Position numbers and translations under genes: made by a program. From positions 372,001 through 436,000 of the forward strand of contig JABTUM010000004.1 in the NCBI GenBank assembly GCA_015075375.1: a DNA stretch of 64,000 nt, given 5' to 3'. Each line of letters opens with the position of its first letter. Positions within the stretch are counted from its first letter, which is position 1. Shown here in pieces: positions 44,950 through 52,843 of the stretch. A model generated the notes under the pieces. The model did not search any database and was not told the origin of the DNA. It saw nothing but the letters and a program-made list of their open reading frames with translations. Source of the DNA: Planctomycetota bacterium. GTDB lineage: Bacteria; Planctomycetota; SZUA-567; H5-PLA8.

Positions 44950-45789
44950 ATGCCCATGCATCAGAATCCTTTCGTCGTGGATCACGGCAATCTGCTGCGC
45001 CTGACGATCTCGCACGCGGCCTTCGGCACCATGAACGGGATGCAAGCGACCAACCGCTTCCCGCACGCACGCATCTTCCTGATTGCCGGGACGCGCGGCC
45101 GCGAGGGCGGCTGGATCCGGAACCGCACACCGGGCGCCGCACCCGAGCGCCTCGCGCTGCTCAAGGATTGCGTCTACTTCATCCCGCCGCACGTGGACTT
45201 GGAGTTCTCTTTCCTGCCGGGGTTGCGCATCACCGGCTTTCACCTCGCCCTGGAAGTCTTCACCGGCCAAAGCCTGTTCACCGGACGGGAACGGTTTCAG
45301 TTTCGCGCGGGCCTGGGCCGGATCATTCGGGAGGTCAACGCGCTGGAGCGCGAATTGCACACGATCGGCGCGCTTTGCCGCTTGCGCGCGCTGATCCTGT
45401 ACCTGGCGGGGCTCTTCGCCGAACAGAATCCGCGCGAACTGCAACGGCTGCTCGATCTGCGCGAAACGTACCGGCCCCTGCTGGAGCGCCTGGAGCGCGC
45501 GCCCAGCGCGCGCCTGACCATCGCGGACCTGGCCCCCGCCATGGGCCTTTCGCGCGACATGCTTTCCAAGAATTTCTCGCGCGATATCGGCGTTCCGCTG
45601 AAGACCTATCTGACGAACCATCTGGTTCGTTTGGCTTCCGAACGCCTGCTGATGACGAGCCAGAAAGTAAAAGAGATCGCACGCGAACTGGATTTTGCGA
45701 ACGTATACTACTTCTCGCGCTTTTTCAAAAAGCACACGGGTTGCGCGCCGCAGCATTACCGGCGCCTGCCGCGCTTGGCGAACGACTGA
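44950..45789 (+). CDS. AraC-family transcriptional regulator 1
   Basis: 279 residues. The C-terminal 100 residues hold the two helix-turn-helix units: TIADLAPAMGLSRDMLSKNFSR and KVKEIARELDFANVYYFSRFFKKHTGCAPQHYRR, ending in the AraC signature YYFSRFFKK...P..YR. The N-terminal part (residues about 20-120) fits a cupin-like sensor, with patches LKDCVYFIPPHVDLEFSFLPGL. It is divergent from PhyH 1, and so is a good candidate to activate it in response to a small molecule. Confidence 0.93.
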   Translation: MPMHQNPFVVDHGNLLRLTISHAAFGTMNGMQATNRFPHARIFLIAGTRGREGGWIRNRTPGAAPERLALLKDCVYFIPPHVDLEFSFLPGLRITGFHLALEVFTGQSLFTGRERFQFRAGLGRIIREVNALERELHTIGALCRLRALILYLAGLFAEQNPRELQRLLDLRETYRPLLERLERAPSARLTIADLAPAMGLSRDMLSKNFSRDIGVPLKTYLTNHLVRLASERLLMTSQKVKEIARELDFANVYYFSRFFKKHTGCAPQHYRRLPRLAND

Positions 45790-45795
45790 AGCCGG

Positions 45796-47493
45796 CTACT
45801 CCCCGCCCAATCCCAGCACTTTGCGTGCCGCGGAGGCGCTCGCCGCGTCCCTGCGCGCGGCCTGAGCCAGACAAGTCTCGGCCTGTTCGCGCTCTCCGGC
45901 GGCGAGGTGGTACGCGGCGGCCACCGCAAACGCCTCGGCGCTGACCCCGTCCTGCGCCTGGCTATCGCCCGCTCCGCCTGCGTCCAGCGCCAGCCGTGCG
46001 GCGGCGGCGGGCGGGAGTTCCTTCCATGCCAGCGGCCACGGATTGCCCTGCATATCGACCTTCAACGCTTCCGGCGCTGCGTCCTTCACGCGGTAGCGCC
46101 CTTTCTTACCCATCAGGTCGGCGTGCATCTGCAGCGTCCGCCCGGCCTTGAGTCCTTCGGCCACCAGCGCCGCCAACCGCGGATGCCAGACCGAGAGATC
46201 CACCCTTGGGCGTTCCACCGCCCGCGCGGCCGCCACGGGAGCCGGCTTTGCGGGTTCGGGCTTGGGCGGTTCGCCTTTCAGCGGATACGGGCCTTTGCGG
46301 TAGTAGTGCCCCGCGCGCAGACGCAAATAGCCGCCGTCGTCATCCGCGAACTGCGCCTGCTCCCCGCGATTGCCTTCGATCTTCGGCGGATTCGTAACGC
46401 CGTCCTTCATGGTGTCGCGCGTTGAGGTGCAACCGCCGGCGCCGCCTCCGAACAGGAAACCCACGAAACCCGCGCGCGCCCATTCGGCCAGATGCGTATT
46501 GTCCGGATACTTCTCGAGGAAGTATTCCGGGCGGTTGTCCATGAAGTGGCCTTCGGTGTTGTCGCAGCTCGCCATGATCGTATTGCCCATGGGGATCTGC
46601 CACGCGATCAGCGGCAACCCGGTCTTGCGGTGAAGCTGCCCACACCAGTCGCGGAAGCCGGTAAAGTCCTCTTCTTTCCACCACGCGCCTTCGGCGTGGT
46701 AGTTCTTCGCGATCTTCCAGGCGCTGTCGCGGTCGCTGGGATCGCTGAAGAGCAGGTCCCAAGTCCCGCACTGCGCCAGAAAGGCCGCGATCTTTTCCGT
46801 ATCCGGCGCGCCCCACTTGCTGACGTGGCAGGCCAGCAACGCGTTGGGCGCGTACTTATCGCGCAGCGCGACGAGGCATTTTCCGAAGCCCGCGGCGCTG
46901 TCGTCGAAGGCCGCCGCGTCCGGATGCCCGCTGGATTTGACCTGGACCTTCACCCCGTCGGCGGTGTTGGGCGCGAATACAGGCGAGATCATGAAGTAGC
47001 CCCACAGGTCGGGCTCGTGATGCAACAGCACCGTCTGTTTGAATTCGCCGCAAACTTTGAGCAGTACGATGAAGTCGTCGAAGTACGCGCGCATCGTCTC
47101 GGCGTTGGCGCAGTTGATCTTGTTGACGGCGTCCTCGCCGCCCTGCCCGTGGCCGGGCGCGGACTGAAGCATCTGGTAATACGTCAGGCAGGGGATGCAG
47201 CCCTGCTTGGCCGAGTCGTCGAGGTAGAACTTGGCGAAGGCGCCGGCGGGCTGGTTCCACGTCTTCCAGTTGTTGGGCGTGTTGGCTCCGCCGCAGATGT
47301 ACTGATAGCGCACGTCCCAGCGCGCGCCCTGAGCCTGCGTCTCTTCGATCCACTTGTCGCCCGGCGCCGCGGCGACGCCCAGCATCACATGCGGGCGCAG
47401 CCGCGCGATTGCGCGATCACGCGCGGATTCGCCGGCTTGCAGCCAGGCACATCCCACCAGACAGAGGGCAACGCAACAGAAGGCCGTTCGCAT
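45796..47493 (-). CDS. Lipoprotein with hydrolase-like barrel, family not recognised
   Basis: 565 residues. ATG 47493 gives a lipoprotein signal peptide (MRTAFCCVALCLVGC), with LVGC as the lipobox; longer readings upstream lack such a signal. The body (about residues 35-430) has patches typical of an alpha/beta barrel: AQGARWDVRYQYICGGAN, KQTVLLHHEPDLWGYFMI, CGTWDLLFSDPSDRDS and TGLPLIAWQIPMGNTI. The C-terminal ~130 residues are Ala-rich helices. It may be a surface polysaccharide hydrolase, but no catalytic residues can be assigned. It is the last gene of a minus-strand run with the GT4 enzyme and sialate O-acetylesterase. Confidence 0.55.
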   Translation of the reverse strand: MRTAFCCVALCLVGCAWLQAGESARDRAIARLRPHVMLGVAAAPGDKWIEETQAQGARWDVRYQYICGGANTPNNWKTWNQPAGAFAKFYLDDSAKQGCIPCLTYYQMLQSAPGHGQGGEDAVNKINCANAETMRAYFDDFIVLLKVCGEFKQTVLLHHEPDLWGYFMISPVFAPNTADGVKVQVKSSGHPDAAAFDDSAAGFGKCLVALRDKYAPNALLACHVSKWGAPDTEKIAAFLAQCGTWDLLFSDPSDRDSAWKIAKNYHAEGAWWKEEDFTGFRDWCGQLHRKTGLPLIAWQIPMGNTIMASCDNTEGHFMDNRPEYFLEKYPDNTHLAEWARAGFVGFLFGGGAGGCTSTRDTMKDGVTNPPKIEGNRGEQAQFADDDGGYLRLRAGHYYRKGPYPLKGEPPKPEPAKPAPVAAARAVERPRVDLSVWHPRLAALVAEGLKAGRTLQMHADLMGKKGRYRVKDAAPEALKVDMQGNPWPLAWKELPPAAAARLALDAGGAGDSQAQDGVSAEAFAVAAAYHLAAGEREQAETCLAQAARRDAASASAARKVLGLGGE

Positions 47494-47591
47494 AAACCGC
47501 GCGCTCCACGCGTAACGCCGCACCGGCTCGAATAACCGCTCGATCCAGAATAGCACCATGGAGCGCGATAAGGAACACGCCGCCCGGCGCG

Positions 47592-48752
47592 TCAGGTGCG
47601 GTAGATATCTTCGACTTGGCTCGCGATACGGTCCCACGTGAAGGACGCTTCCACTTTCTTGCGCCCGTTCAAGCCCATCTGCTTACTCTTGGTCCAGTCG
47701 ACCATGACGTTACCGATGCCCCAGGCGATCGACTCGGGCGTATCGAAGATCGAGAACCCGTCGACGCCGTGGTCGACGAACTCCCCCGGACCGCCGTTCT
47801 TGGTCGCCACCACCGGTTTCTTGGCCGACCACGCTTCGAGGATCACGATACCGAAGGGCTCGTTGCGGCTCGGGACCACCACCGCGTCGCAGGCTTTGAA
47901 ATAGGCGCGCAGCCGGTCGGGCTCTACTTTGCCCAGCCAGCGCGTGTTGTGTTCCAACCCCGTCGAGCGCGTGCGTGCTTCCAGGTCCCAGCGCATCTCC
48001 CCGTCGCCGGCGAAGACGAACATTGCGGTGGGCACGTGCTTGAGCACGCTGGGAATCGCGTCGATCAGCAGATCGACGCCCTTCTGGTACACGATGCGTC
48101 CGGCGAAGAGAAACGTCGGCGCCAGAGGGTGGATGCCCAGCCCGAGTTTGATTTCTCCAAGGTCGGTCTCGAAATCGAAGCGTTCGGGCCGCACGCCGTT
48201 GTAAACCACCGCGACCTTGTCGGCCGGCGCCTGGTACAGCCAGCCGATCTCGTTCTTCAGAGCCTGGCTGACACAGATGACGCGCTCGGCAAGGTAGATG
48301 CCCTGCCACTCCGCGTGCCGCACCGTCTCGCTGGGACCGCCGTGGTTTCTGTTTCCGCAGCGCCCGAACTCGGTCGAGTGGATCGTCAGCACATGCTTCG
48401 CCGTACATTGCCCGCGAATGAGCGAAATGACTTCGGCGGTCATCCAGTCGTGCGCGTGAACGATGTCGAACTCGCCCGTCAACGCGCGCGTCGTGAAAAA
48501 GTGGTGCTCGAAACTGCGGCACATGTTCCACATTTCGTAGAGGAAATCGTTGTGCCGTTCGTAGCCGCAGCGATGGACGAACACGTCGTCCACGCGCTCA
48601 TAGTGCTGCTGGTCGCCGCGCGTGGTGCCCGTGAACAGGTGAACTTCGTGATCGCGCCGGGCCAGCGCGCGAGCCAGTTCGCTGACGTGTACGCCCACGC
48701 CGCCGACGATCACCGCATCCAGGGATTCCCAGGAGAAAAGTGCGATGCGCAT
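47592..48752 (-). CDS. GT4-family glycosyltransferase (glycogen-synthase-like fold)
   Basis: 386 residues. The N-terminal domain begins MRIALFSWESLDAVIVGGVGVHVSELARAL, with the glycine-rich acceptor loop. The donor domain contains FAGRIVYQKGVDLLIDAI, and the signature EPFGIVILEAWSAKKPVVATKNGG, matching the conserved E-x7-E motif of GT4 enzymes that retain the anomeric configuration. It probably uses an ADP- or UDP-sugar to build a glycan or a solute. It lies between the lipoprotein gene and the sialate O-acetylesterase gene on the same strand, with gaps of 98 and 45 bp. Confidence 0.92.
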   Translation of the reverse strand: MRIALFSWESLDAVIVGGVGVHVSELARALARRDHEVHLFTGTTRGDQQHYERVDDVFVHRCGYERHNDFLYEMWNMCRSFEHHFFTTRALTGEFDIVHAHDWMTAEVISLIRGQCTAKHVLTIHSTEFGRCGNRNHGGPSETVRHAEWQGIYLAERVICVSQALKNEIGWLYQAPADKVAVVYNGVRPERFDFETDLGEIKLGLGIHPLAPTFLFAGRIVYQKGVDLLIDAIPSVLKHVPTAMFVFAGDGEMRWDLEARTRSTGLEHNTRWLGKVEPDRLRAYFKACDAVVVPSRNEPFGIVILEAWSAKKPVVATKNGGPGEFVDHGVDGFSIFDTPESIAWGIGNVMVDWTKSKQMGLNGRKKVEASFTWDRIASQVEDIYRT

Positions 48753-48797
48753 GCGAGCCAGATCCCCAAGGTGTCCGTCCCGGTGCCTGAATCGCCG

Positions 48798-50459
48798 TCA
48801 CTCGGCCGGCGGCGCGGGGGGCTTGACCGGTTTCGGCGCTTCGCCCGTCTTGCTTTCCGCGGGCTGTCCGGTTCTCGGTTCGGCCGTCTTGGCCGCCGGC
48901 GGAGCATCCGGCTTGGGCTTCGGAGGCGGCGCCGCCTTGGGCCAGTCGTCGCTGCGGAACGGCACCGCGGGCAGCCCTTCTTTATTGTACAGATTCGCAT
49001 CCGGAGTATTGGCCCAAGCGTAGCGCACCGCCACCGGCTTGGCCACGTCGGGGCTGCTGACCAGGACGCCGGATCCGTCGATCTTCGCCTGCGCCCAGAC
49101 CCACTTCTTGTCTTCGCCTGAAACGGAGAAGCCCTTGACCGTGTCGCCTTCCTTCGCTGTCAAACCACCTCCCACATTCGTGAAGCTGACCTTCACCGCG
49201 CCTTCCACGAACTCGGCCTTCTCGTACACCGGGCCGCTGAAGACCAGATCCTCGCCGTAGGCCACCTTCCGTGCCGCCAGCGCCAGGCGCTTGCCCACAT
49301 CCTGCTTGTTCTTCGGATGGATATCGTTCTCTTCGCCGATGTCGATGGCCACGGCCATGCCGGTATTCGGCAACGCCAGGGTCTTCGTCTGGCTCTCGCG
49401 CAGGCGCGGCCAGTCGTCGTCGGTGGGCTGATCCATGCGCTTCATGAAGCCGGCCAACTGCACGAACAGGAAGGGGAAATCGCCCTGCGCCCAGTCCTCC
49501 CGCCAGTTCCGGATCATGGCCGGAAAGAGCTTCGCGTAGCGGTCGGCCTCGCCCGCGTTCGATTCGCCCTGGTACCAGATCGCACCTTTTATCGCGTACG
49601 GAATAAGCGGCGCAATCATGCCGTTATAGAGTCCGGCGGCGCTGTGCGGATGGTCGGGGCCCATCGGACCGCGGGGCCTGGGCGGAGACTTTTCCTTGGC
49701 CTCTTTGGCCTTCTTGTCTTCCTCGACCCAGACTTTCATCTTCTCGTCGAAGTCGGCCTTCAGCTTGGGATATTCGAGCAGCGCCTTCTCCAAGCGATCG
49801 ACATACGTCTTCAGGTCCGGATCGTTCGCCAGCGTCTCCTTGCGCGTCCAAGCCTGCGCCGGCGTGCCGCCCCAACTGCTGTGAATCACGCCCACCGGCA
49901 CCTTGAGCTGCGCATGAAGGTCGCGAGCGAAGAAGTATCCCACCGCCGAAAACGCGCCTACCGTCTGCGGACTGCAAACCTGCCAGGTACCTTCGCAATC
50001 GGTGAGCGGCTCCATCGAGACTTTCTTCTTCACCGTAAACATGCGGATCTGCGGAAACTCCGCGGTCTTGATCTCTTCCCCCGAATTGCGCGAGTTCTTG
50101 ACCACCCACTCCATATTCGACTGGCCCGAAGCCACCCAGACTTCGCCCACCAGCACGTCTTTCAGGGTTAGCGTGTTACCGGCCTGCACGGTCATCTCGA
50201 AAGGACCGCCCGCGGCCATCGGCTCCAGGATCGCCTTCCAGCGCCCGTGTTCATCGGCCTTGGCCTTAACCGTCTGGCCATTAAAGGTGACCGCCACCTC
50301 TTCTCCAGCCGTAGCCGTACCCCAGACCGGAACTTTGATATCCCGCTGTAGCACCATGTGCTCACCGAAAACGCGAGCGAGCTTAACCTCGGCCTTAGCC
50401 GATCCCGCCACGCCCAGCACGAGACACCCGAACAGAACCCAAGAGGCTAAACGCCGCAT
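48798..50459 (-). CDS. Sialate O-acetylesterase family protein (SGNH/GDSL)
   Basis: 553 residues with a signal peptide (WVLFGCLVLGVAGSAKA) and AAGGAG before the ATG. An N-terminal beta domain carries VPVWGTATAGEEVAV. The SGNH hydrolase blocks are all visible: VWVASGQSNMEW (catalytic Ser), VGVIHSSWGGTPAQAW, AIWYQGESNAGEADRY and ENDIHPKNKQDVGKRLA (Asp/His). A second beta domain follows. The last ~60 residues are Pro/Lys/Ala-rich, like a wall-associated tail. The enzyme removes O-acetyl groups from sugars, making polysaccharides accessible; it is exported. Confidence 0.93.
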   Translation of the reverse strand: MRRLASWVLFGCLVLGVAGSAKAEVKLARVFGEHMVLQRDIKVPVWGTATAGEEVAVTFNGQTVKAKADEHGRWKAILEPMAAGGPFEMTVQAGNTLTLKDVLVGEVWVASGQSNMEWVVKNSRNSGEEIKTAEFPQIRMFTVKKKVSMEPLTDCEGTWQVCSPQTVGAFSAVGYFFARDLHAQLKVPVGVIHSSWGGTPAQAWTRKETLANDPDLKTYVDRLEKALLEYPKLKADFDEKMKVWVEEDKKAKEAKEKSPPRPRGPMGPDHPHSAAGLYNGMIAPLIPYAIKGAIWYQGESNAGEADRYAKLFPAMIRNWREDWAQGDFPFLFVQLAGFMKRMDQPTDDDWPRLRESQTKTLALPNTGMAVAIDIGEENDIHPKNKQDVGKRLALAARKVAYGEDLVFSGPVYEKAEFVEGAVKVSFTNVGGGLTAKEGDTVKGFSVSGEDKKWVWAQAKIDGSGVLVSSPDVAKPVAVRYAWANTPDANLYNKEGLPAVPFRSDDWPKAAPPPKPKPDAPPAAKTAEPRTGQPAESKTGEAPKPVKPPAPPAE

Positions 50460-50629
50460 CGCGCACTCCTTAAGTGTAGGTCACCCGAACCACCAACGCT
50501 AAACGATCCACCCCACGGTACAAGGCCACTCCTTTTTACTCGAAGCGAGAACCTCTTGACGCCGTCCCAAGTTTGGACGTTAATGGGGCCGGTTGTTATT
50601 CGGTGCATACACTGGGAGAGGAAAACCCG

Positions 50630-51067
50630 ATGAAAGAAACGTTGACCTTGGTGGTCCTGCTGGCCATTGCCGCGGCGGGCGTAGGGATTGTCTACAGCCT
50701 GACGCAGCCCGATGCGCCGGCGGCGGCTCCGGGCGCACCGACGACGCCGGAAAAGAAGGAAGCCGGAAGCTGCTGCCCGTCCACCAATGCGGCCGCCGTC
50801 ACGAAATCACCCGACGCGTGCTGCTCGAGCCAGGCGGTGGCCGTCAAAGAGCCTGAAGCTTCGTGCTGCGCGTCGGCCACGGCCGAAAAGAAGGCGGAAG
50901 GTTGCTGCGCTTCGGCGACGGCCACCGTAACGAAGGAAGCCGGCTCGGCCTGCTGCTCCGAAGCCGAGGTCAAGGCGTGCTGCCCGACGCTCCTCGAAGC
51001 GAAGGCGAAGGATGCGCCGAACGCCGAAGCCGTCGTACAGCCCGCGGCCGAAGTCAACGCGAAGTAA
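50630..51067 (+). CDS. Membrane-anchored protein with six Cys-Cys motifs
   Basis: 145 residues. The N-terminus is a single hydrophobic helix (LTLVVLLAIAAAGVGIVYSL) acting as signal or anchor. The rest is Ala/Lys/Glu/Pro-rich and disordered-looking, with six cysteine pairs: SCCP, ACCS, SCCA, GCCA, ACCS, ACCP, spaced about 10-18 residues. Cysteine appears almost nowhere else in it. This resembles a metal-binding or redox-buffering protein, for example a copper or zinc chelator, but I know no named family. A perfect terminator follows, so it is a single-gene unit. Confidence 0.75.
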   Translation: MKETLTLVVLLAIAAAGVGIVYSLTQPDAPAAAPGAPTTPEKKEAGSCCPSTNAAAVTKSPDACCSSQAVAVKEPEASCCASATAEKKAEGCCASATATVTKEAGSACCSEAEVKACCPTLLEAKAKDAPNAEAVVQPAAEVNAK

Positions 51068-51089
51068 AGTTCGCGCACCCGCAAAATCG

Positions 51090-51125
51090 AGCGGCCGGCC
51101 CTGTCGAGGGCCGGCCGCTTTTTTT
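51090..51125 (+). terminator. Intrinsic terminator after the Cys-Cys repeat gene
   Basis: AGCGGCCGGCCCT and AGGGCCGGCCGCT pair perfectly over 13 bp with a GTCG loop, followed by a run of T's. It lies 22 bp after the stop codon. Confidence 0.95.
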
Positions 51126-51145
51126 CTGCCTGCCGCTACTCTCGT

Positions 51146-52696
51146 TCAGCGATGGTGCCGGTGGTAGCGGTAGTAGACTTCCAGGCACAGCGCACCCAGC
51201 GCGGTCTGGCCGGCGCGGCCCCACTCGCCGCTGTACGCGCCCAGCGGATCCCAACTGCCGTTTTCATCGCCGCCTTTGCGCTGATTGTCGCAGAGGGCCT
51301 TGATCATCGCATCGTTCCAGCGCTTCCAGACGGCGCCGTTCTGCTGGTGCGCGCAGAGCGTGCCGTAGTACCAGTAGTAGAGATCGACCCGGTCGCCAGT
51401 GGCGCCCCACTCCGGCACCCCGCCTTTTTCGACGAACCAGTCCACGCTGCCTTGCAGTTCTTCCATCTTGAAGCCCATGAACTGCCGGCAGAGCGTGCCG
51501 ATGGCCGTCAGCCGGTGCGCGGTGTGTTCGTGCGGATTCCCGGGCTGGTAGTGGTACACGCTCGCGCCGTACTCGCTGCCTTCCACTTTCTTTTCCACGC
51601 TGTCGAGGAACTTCAGCGCGCCCTCGAAGGCCGCCGGATCGACGCTCAGCTTGCCCATCACGGCGCTCTTGAGCTGCATCACGTACCAGCCGGTGACGGA
51701 AAGGTCCGCGGTCTGCTTGAGCTGGTAGCGCCAGCCGAGCTTGTCGGAACCGTCGCCCTGCTGGTGCGCGTCGATGCTGTAGTCCACGGCTTTTTGAGCG
51801 GCCTTCTTCACGTCATCCGGCGCCCCCATGCCCGCGGCCTCGGCCAGCGCCATGCCTGCGATGGCGTGCGGATAGCCCACGCCGCGGTGCCCGCCCGCGT
51901 CGGTGCTGTCGAAGACCAGCCCGCTGGCCTGCTGCTTGGAGATCAACCAGCGCGTCGCGCGCTTGACCGTATCCTTGTATTTGCCTACGCGCTCGGTGTG
52001 CCCGTATCCCAGGAACGCCAGCAGCGCAAAGCCCGTGACCGCGGTATCGGTCTTGTAGCGCGCCTCGTACTTCATCGTGTCCCAATGTCCGTCCGCTTCC
52101 TGATGCCGGGCCAGCCAATCCAGCGCTTTCAACACCGCCGATTCCGTTCCCGGCGTACCGCCGCCTTCATGCAGCATCCGGCGGCGCATGCCTAGTCCGC
52201 GCGTGCCGTGCATCCCGCCCGAAGGTCCGCCCACGCCGATCGAGGCGCTGATCGAAATGCCTTTGAAATCCACGTCCGAGATGGCTTTCTCGTCGCCCCG
52301 AGCAGCGTGCTCCTGCGCGTCGTCTTCCGTCTCGACGAACTCCGAAGGCTCTATGGACTCGTGGTACACCACCTGCTGCTCCACCGGCGGCAGATTGACC
52401 TCCACCGGTACGGGCTGCTCGAACACGTGGGTCAGCTTCTTCTCTTCGTACTTCGGCGGCTCGTTCTTCTTGATCTCCACCGTGTAAATCGCTTCTCCCG
52501 GTTGGGCTCGGAAGACCGCCATGCCAATCAGCGTGATCAACAGCAAGAGGAGCGCGTGGAAACTCCCGCTCACCACCCACCACGGCGCGGCGCCGAACTG
52601 CTGCGACAAGCCGTCCAACAAGCCTGCCGGCGCAACCTCAACGCCGCTTTCGTCCGCGTACTCTTCTTCGAAAATCGGGTGTACGTGCTGGCTCAT
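51146..52696 (-). CDS. Membrane-anchored terpene-cyclase-fold (prenyltransferase/squalene-oxidase repeat) protein
   Basis: 516 residues. One transmembrane helix (SFHALLLLLITLIGMAVF, about residues 44-62) is followed by a Pro/Glu-rich stretch (KYEEKKLTHVFEQPVPVEV) that resembles the periplasmic part of TonB-like proteins. From about residue 175 the sequence has alpha-toroid repeats: LKALDWLARHQEADGHWD, AVTGFALLAFLGYG, RATRWLISKQQASG, and WSYQ-like GWRYQLKQTADLSVTGWYV. The DxDD catalytic Asp motif of squalene-hopene cyclases is not seen, so it probably binds rather than cyclises. Such proteins are common in planctomycetes with unknown function. Confidence 0.8.
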   Translation of the reverse strand: MSQHVHPIFEEEYADESGVEVAPAGLLDGLSQQFGAAPWWVVSGSFHALLLLLITLIGMAVFRAQPGEAIYTVEIKKNEPPKYEEKKLTHVFEQPVPVEVNLPPVEQQVVYHESIEPSEFVETEDDAQEHAARGDEKAISDVDFKGISISASIGVGGPSGGMHGTRGLGMRRRMLHEGGGTPGTESAVLKALDWLARHQEADGHWDTMKYEARYKTDTAVTGFALLAFLGYGHTERVGKYKDTVKRATRWLISKQQASGLVFDSTDAGGHRGVGYPHAIAGMALAEAAGMGAPDDVKKAAQKAVDYSIDAHQQGDGSDKLGWRYQLKQTADLSVTGWYVMQLKSAVMGKLSVDPAAFEGALKFLDSVEKKVEGSEYGASVYHYQPGNPHEHTAHRLTAIGTLCRQFMGFKMEELQGSVDWFVEKGGVPEWGATGDRVDLYYWYYGTLCAHQQNGAVWKRWNDAMIKALCDNQRKGGDENGSWDPLGAYSGEWGRAGQTALGALCLEVYYRYHRHHR

Positions 52697-52843
52697 GATC
52701 CCACTCCCTCTTAAGTGCCTCGGGTCGCCGACCCGTCCCTCTGACGGTGGCGCTAAACGCGAAGCGAAGGGATAGGTTCACGGCCAAGCGTGCGGAATTT
52801 CGAGCACCTGTGAACTCTGGCGGCGGCCGGGGATACGGATAGG

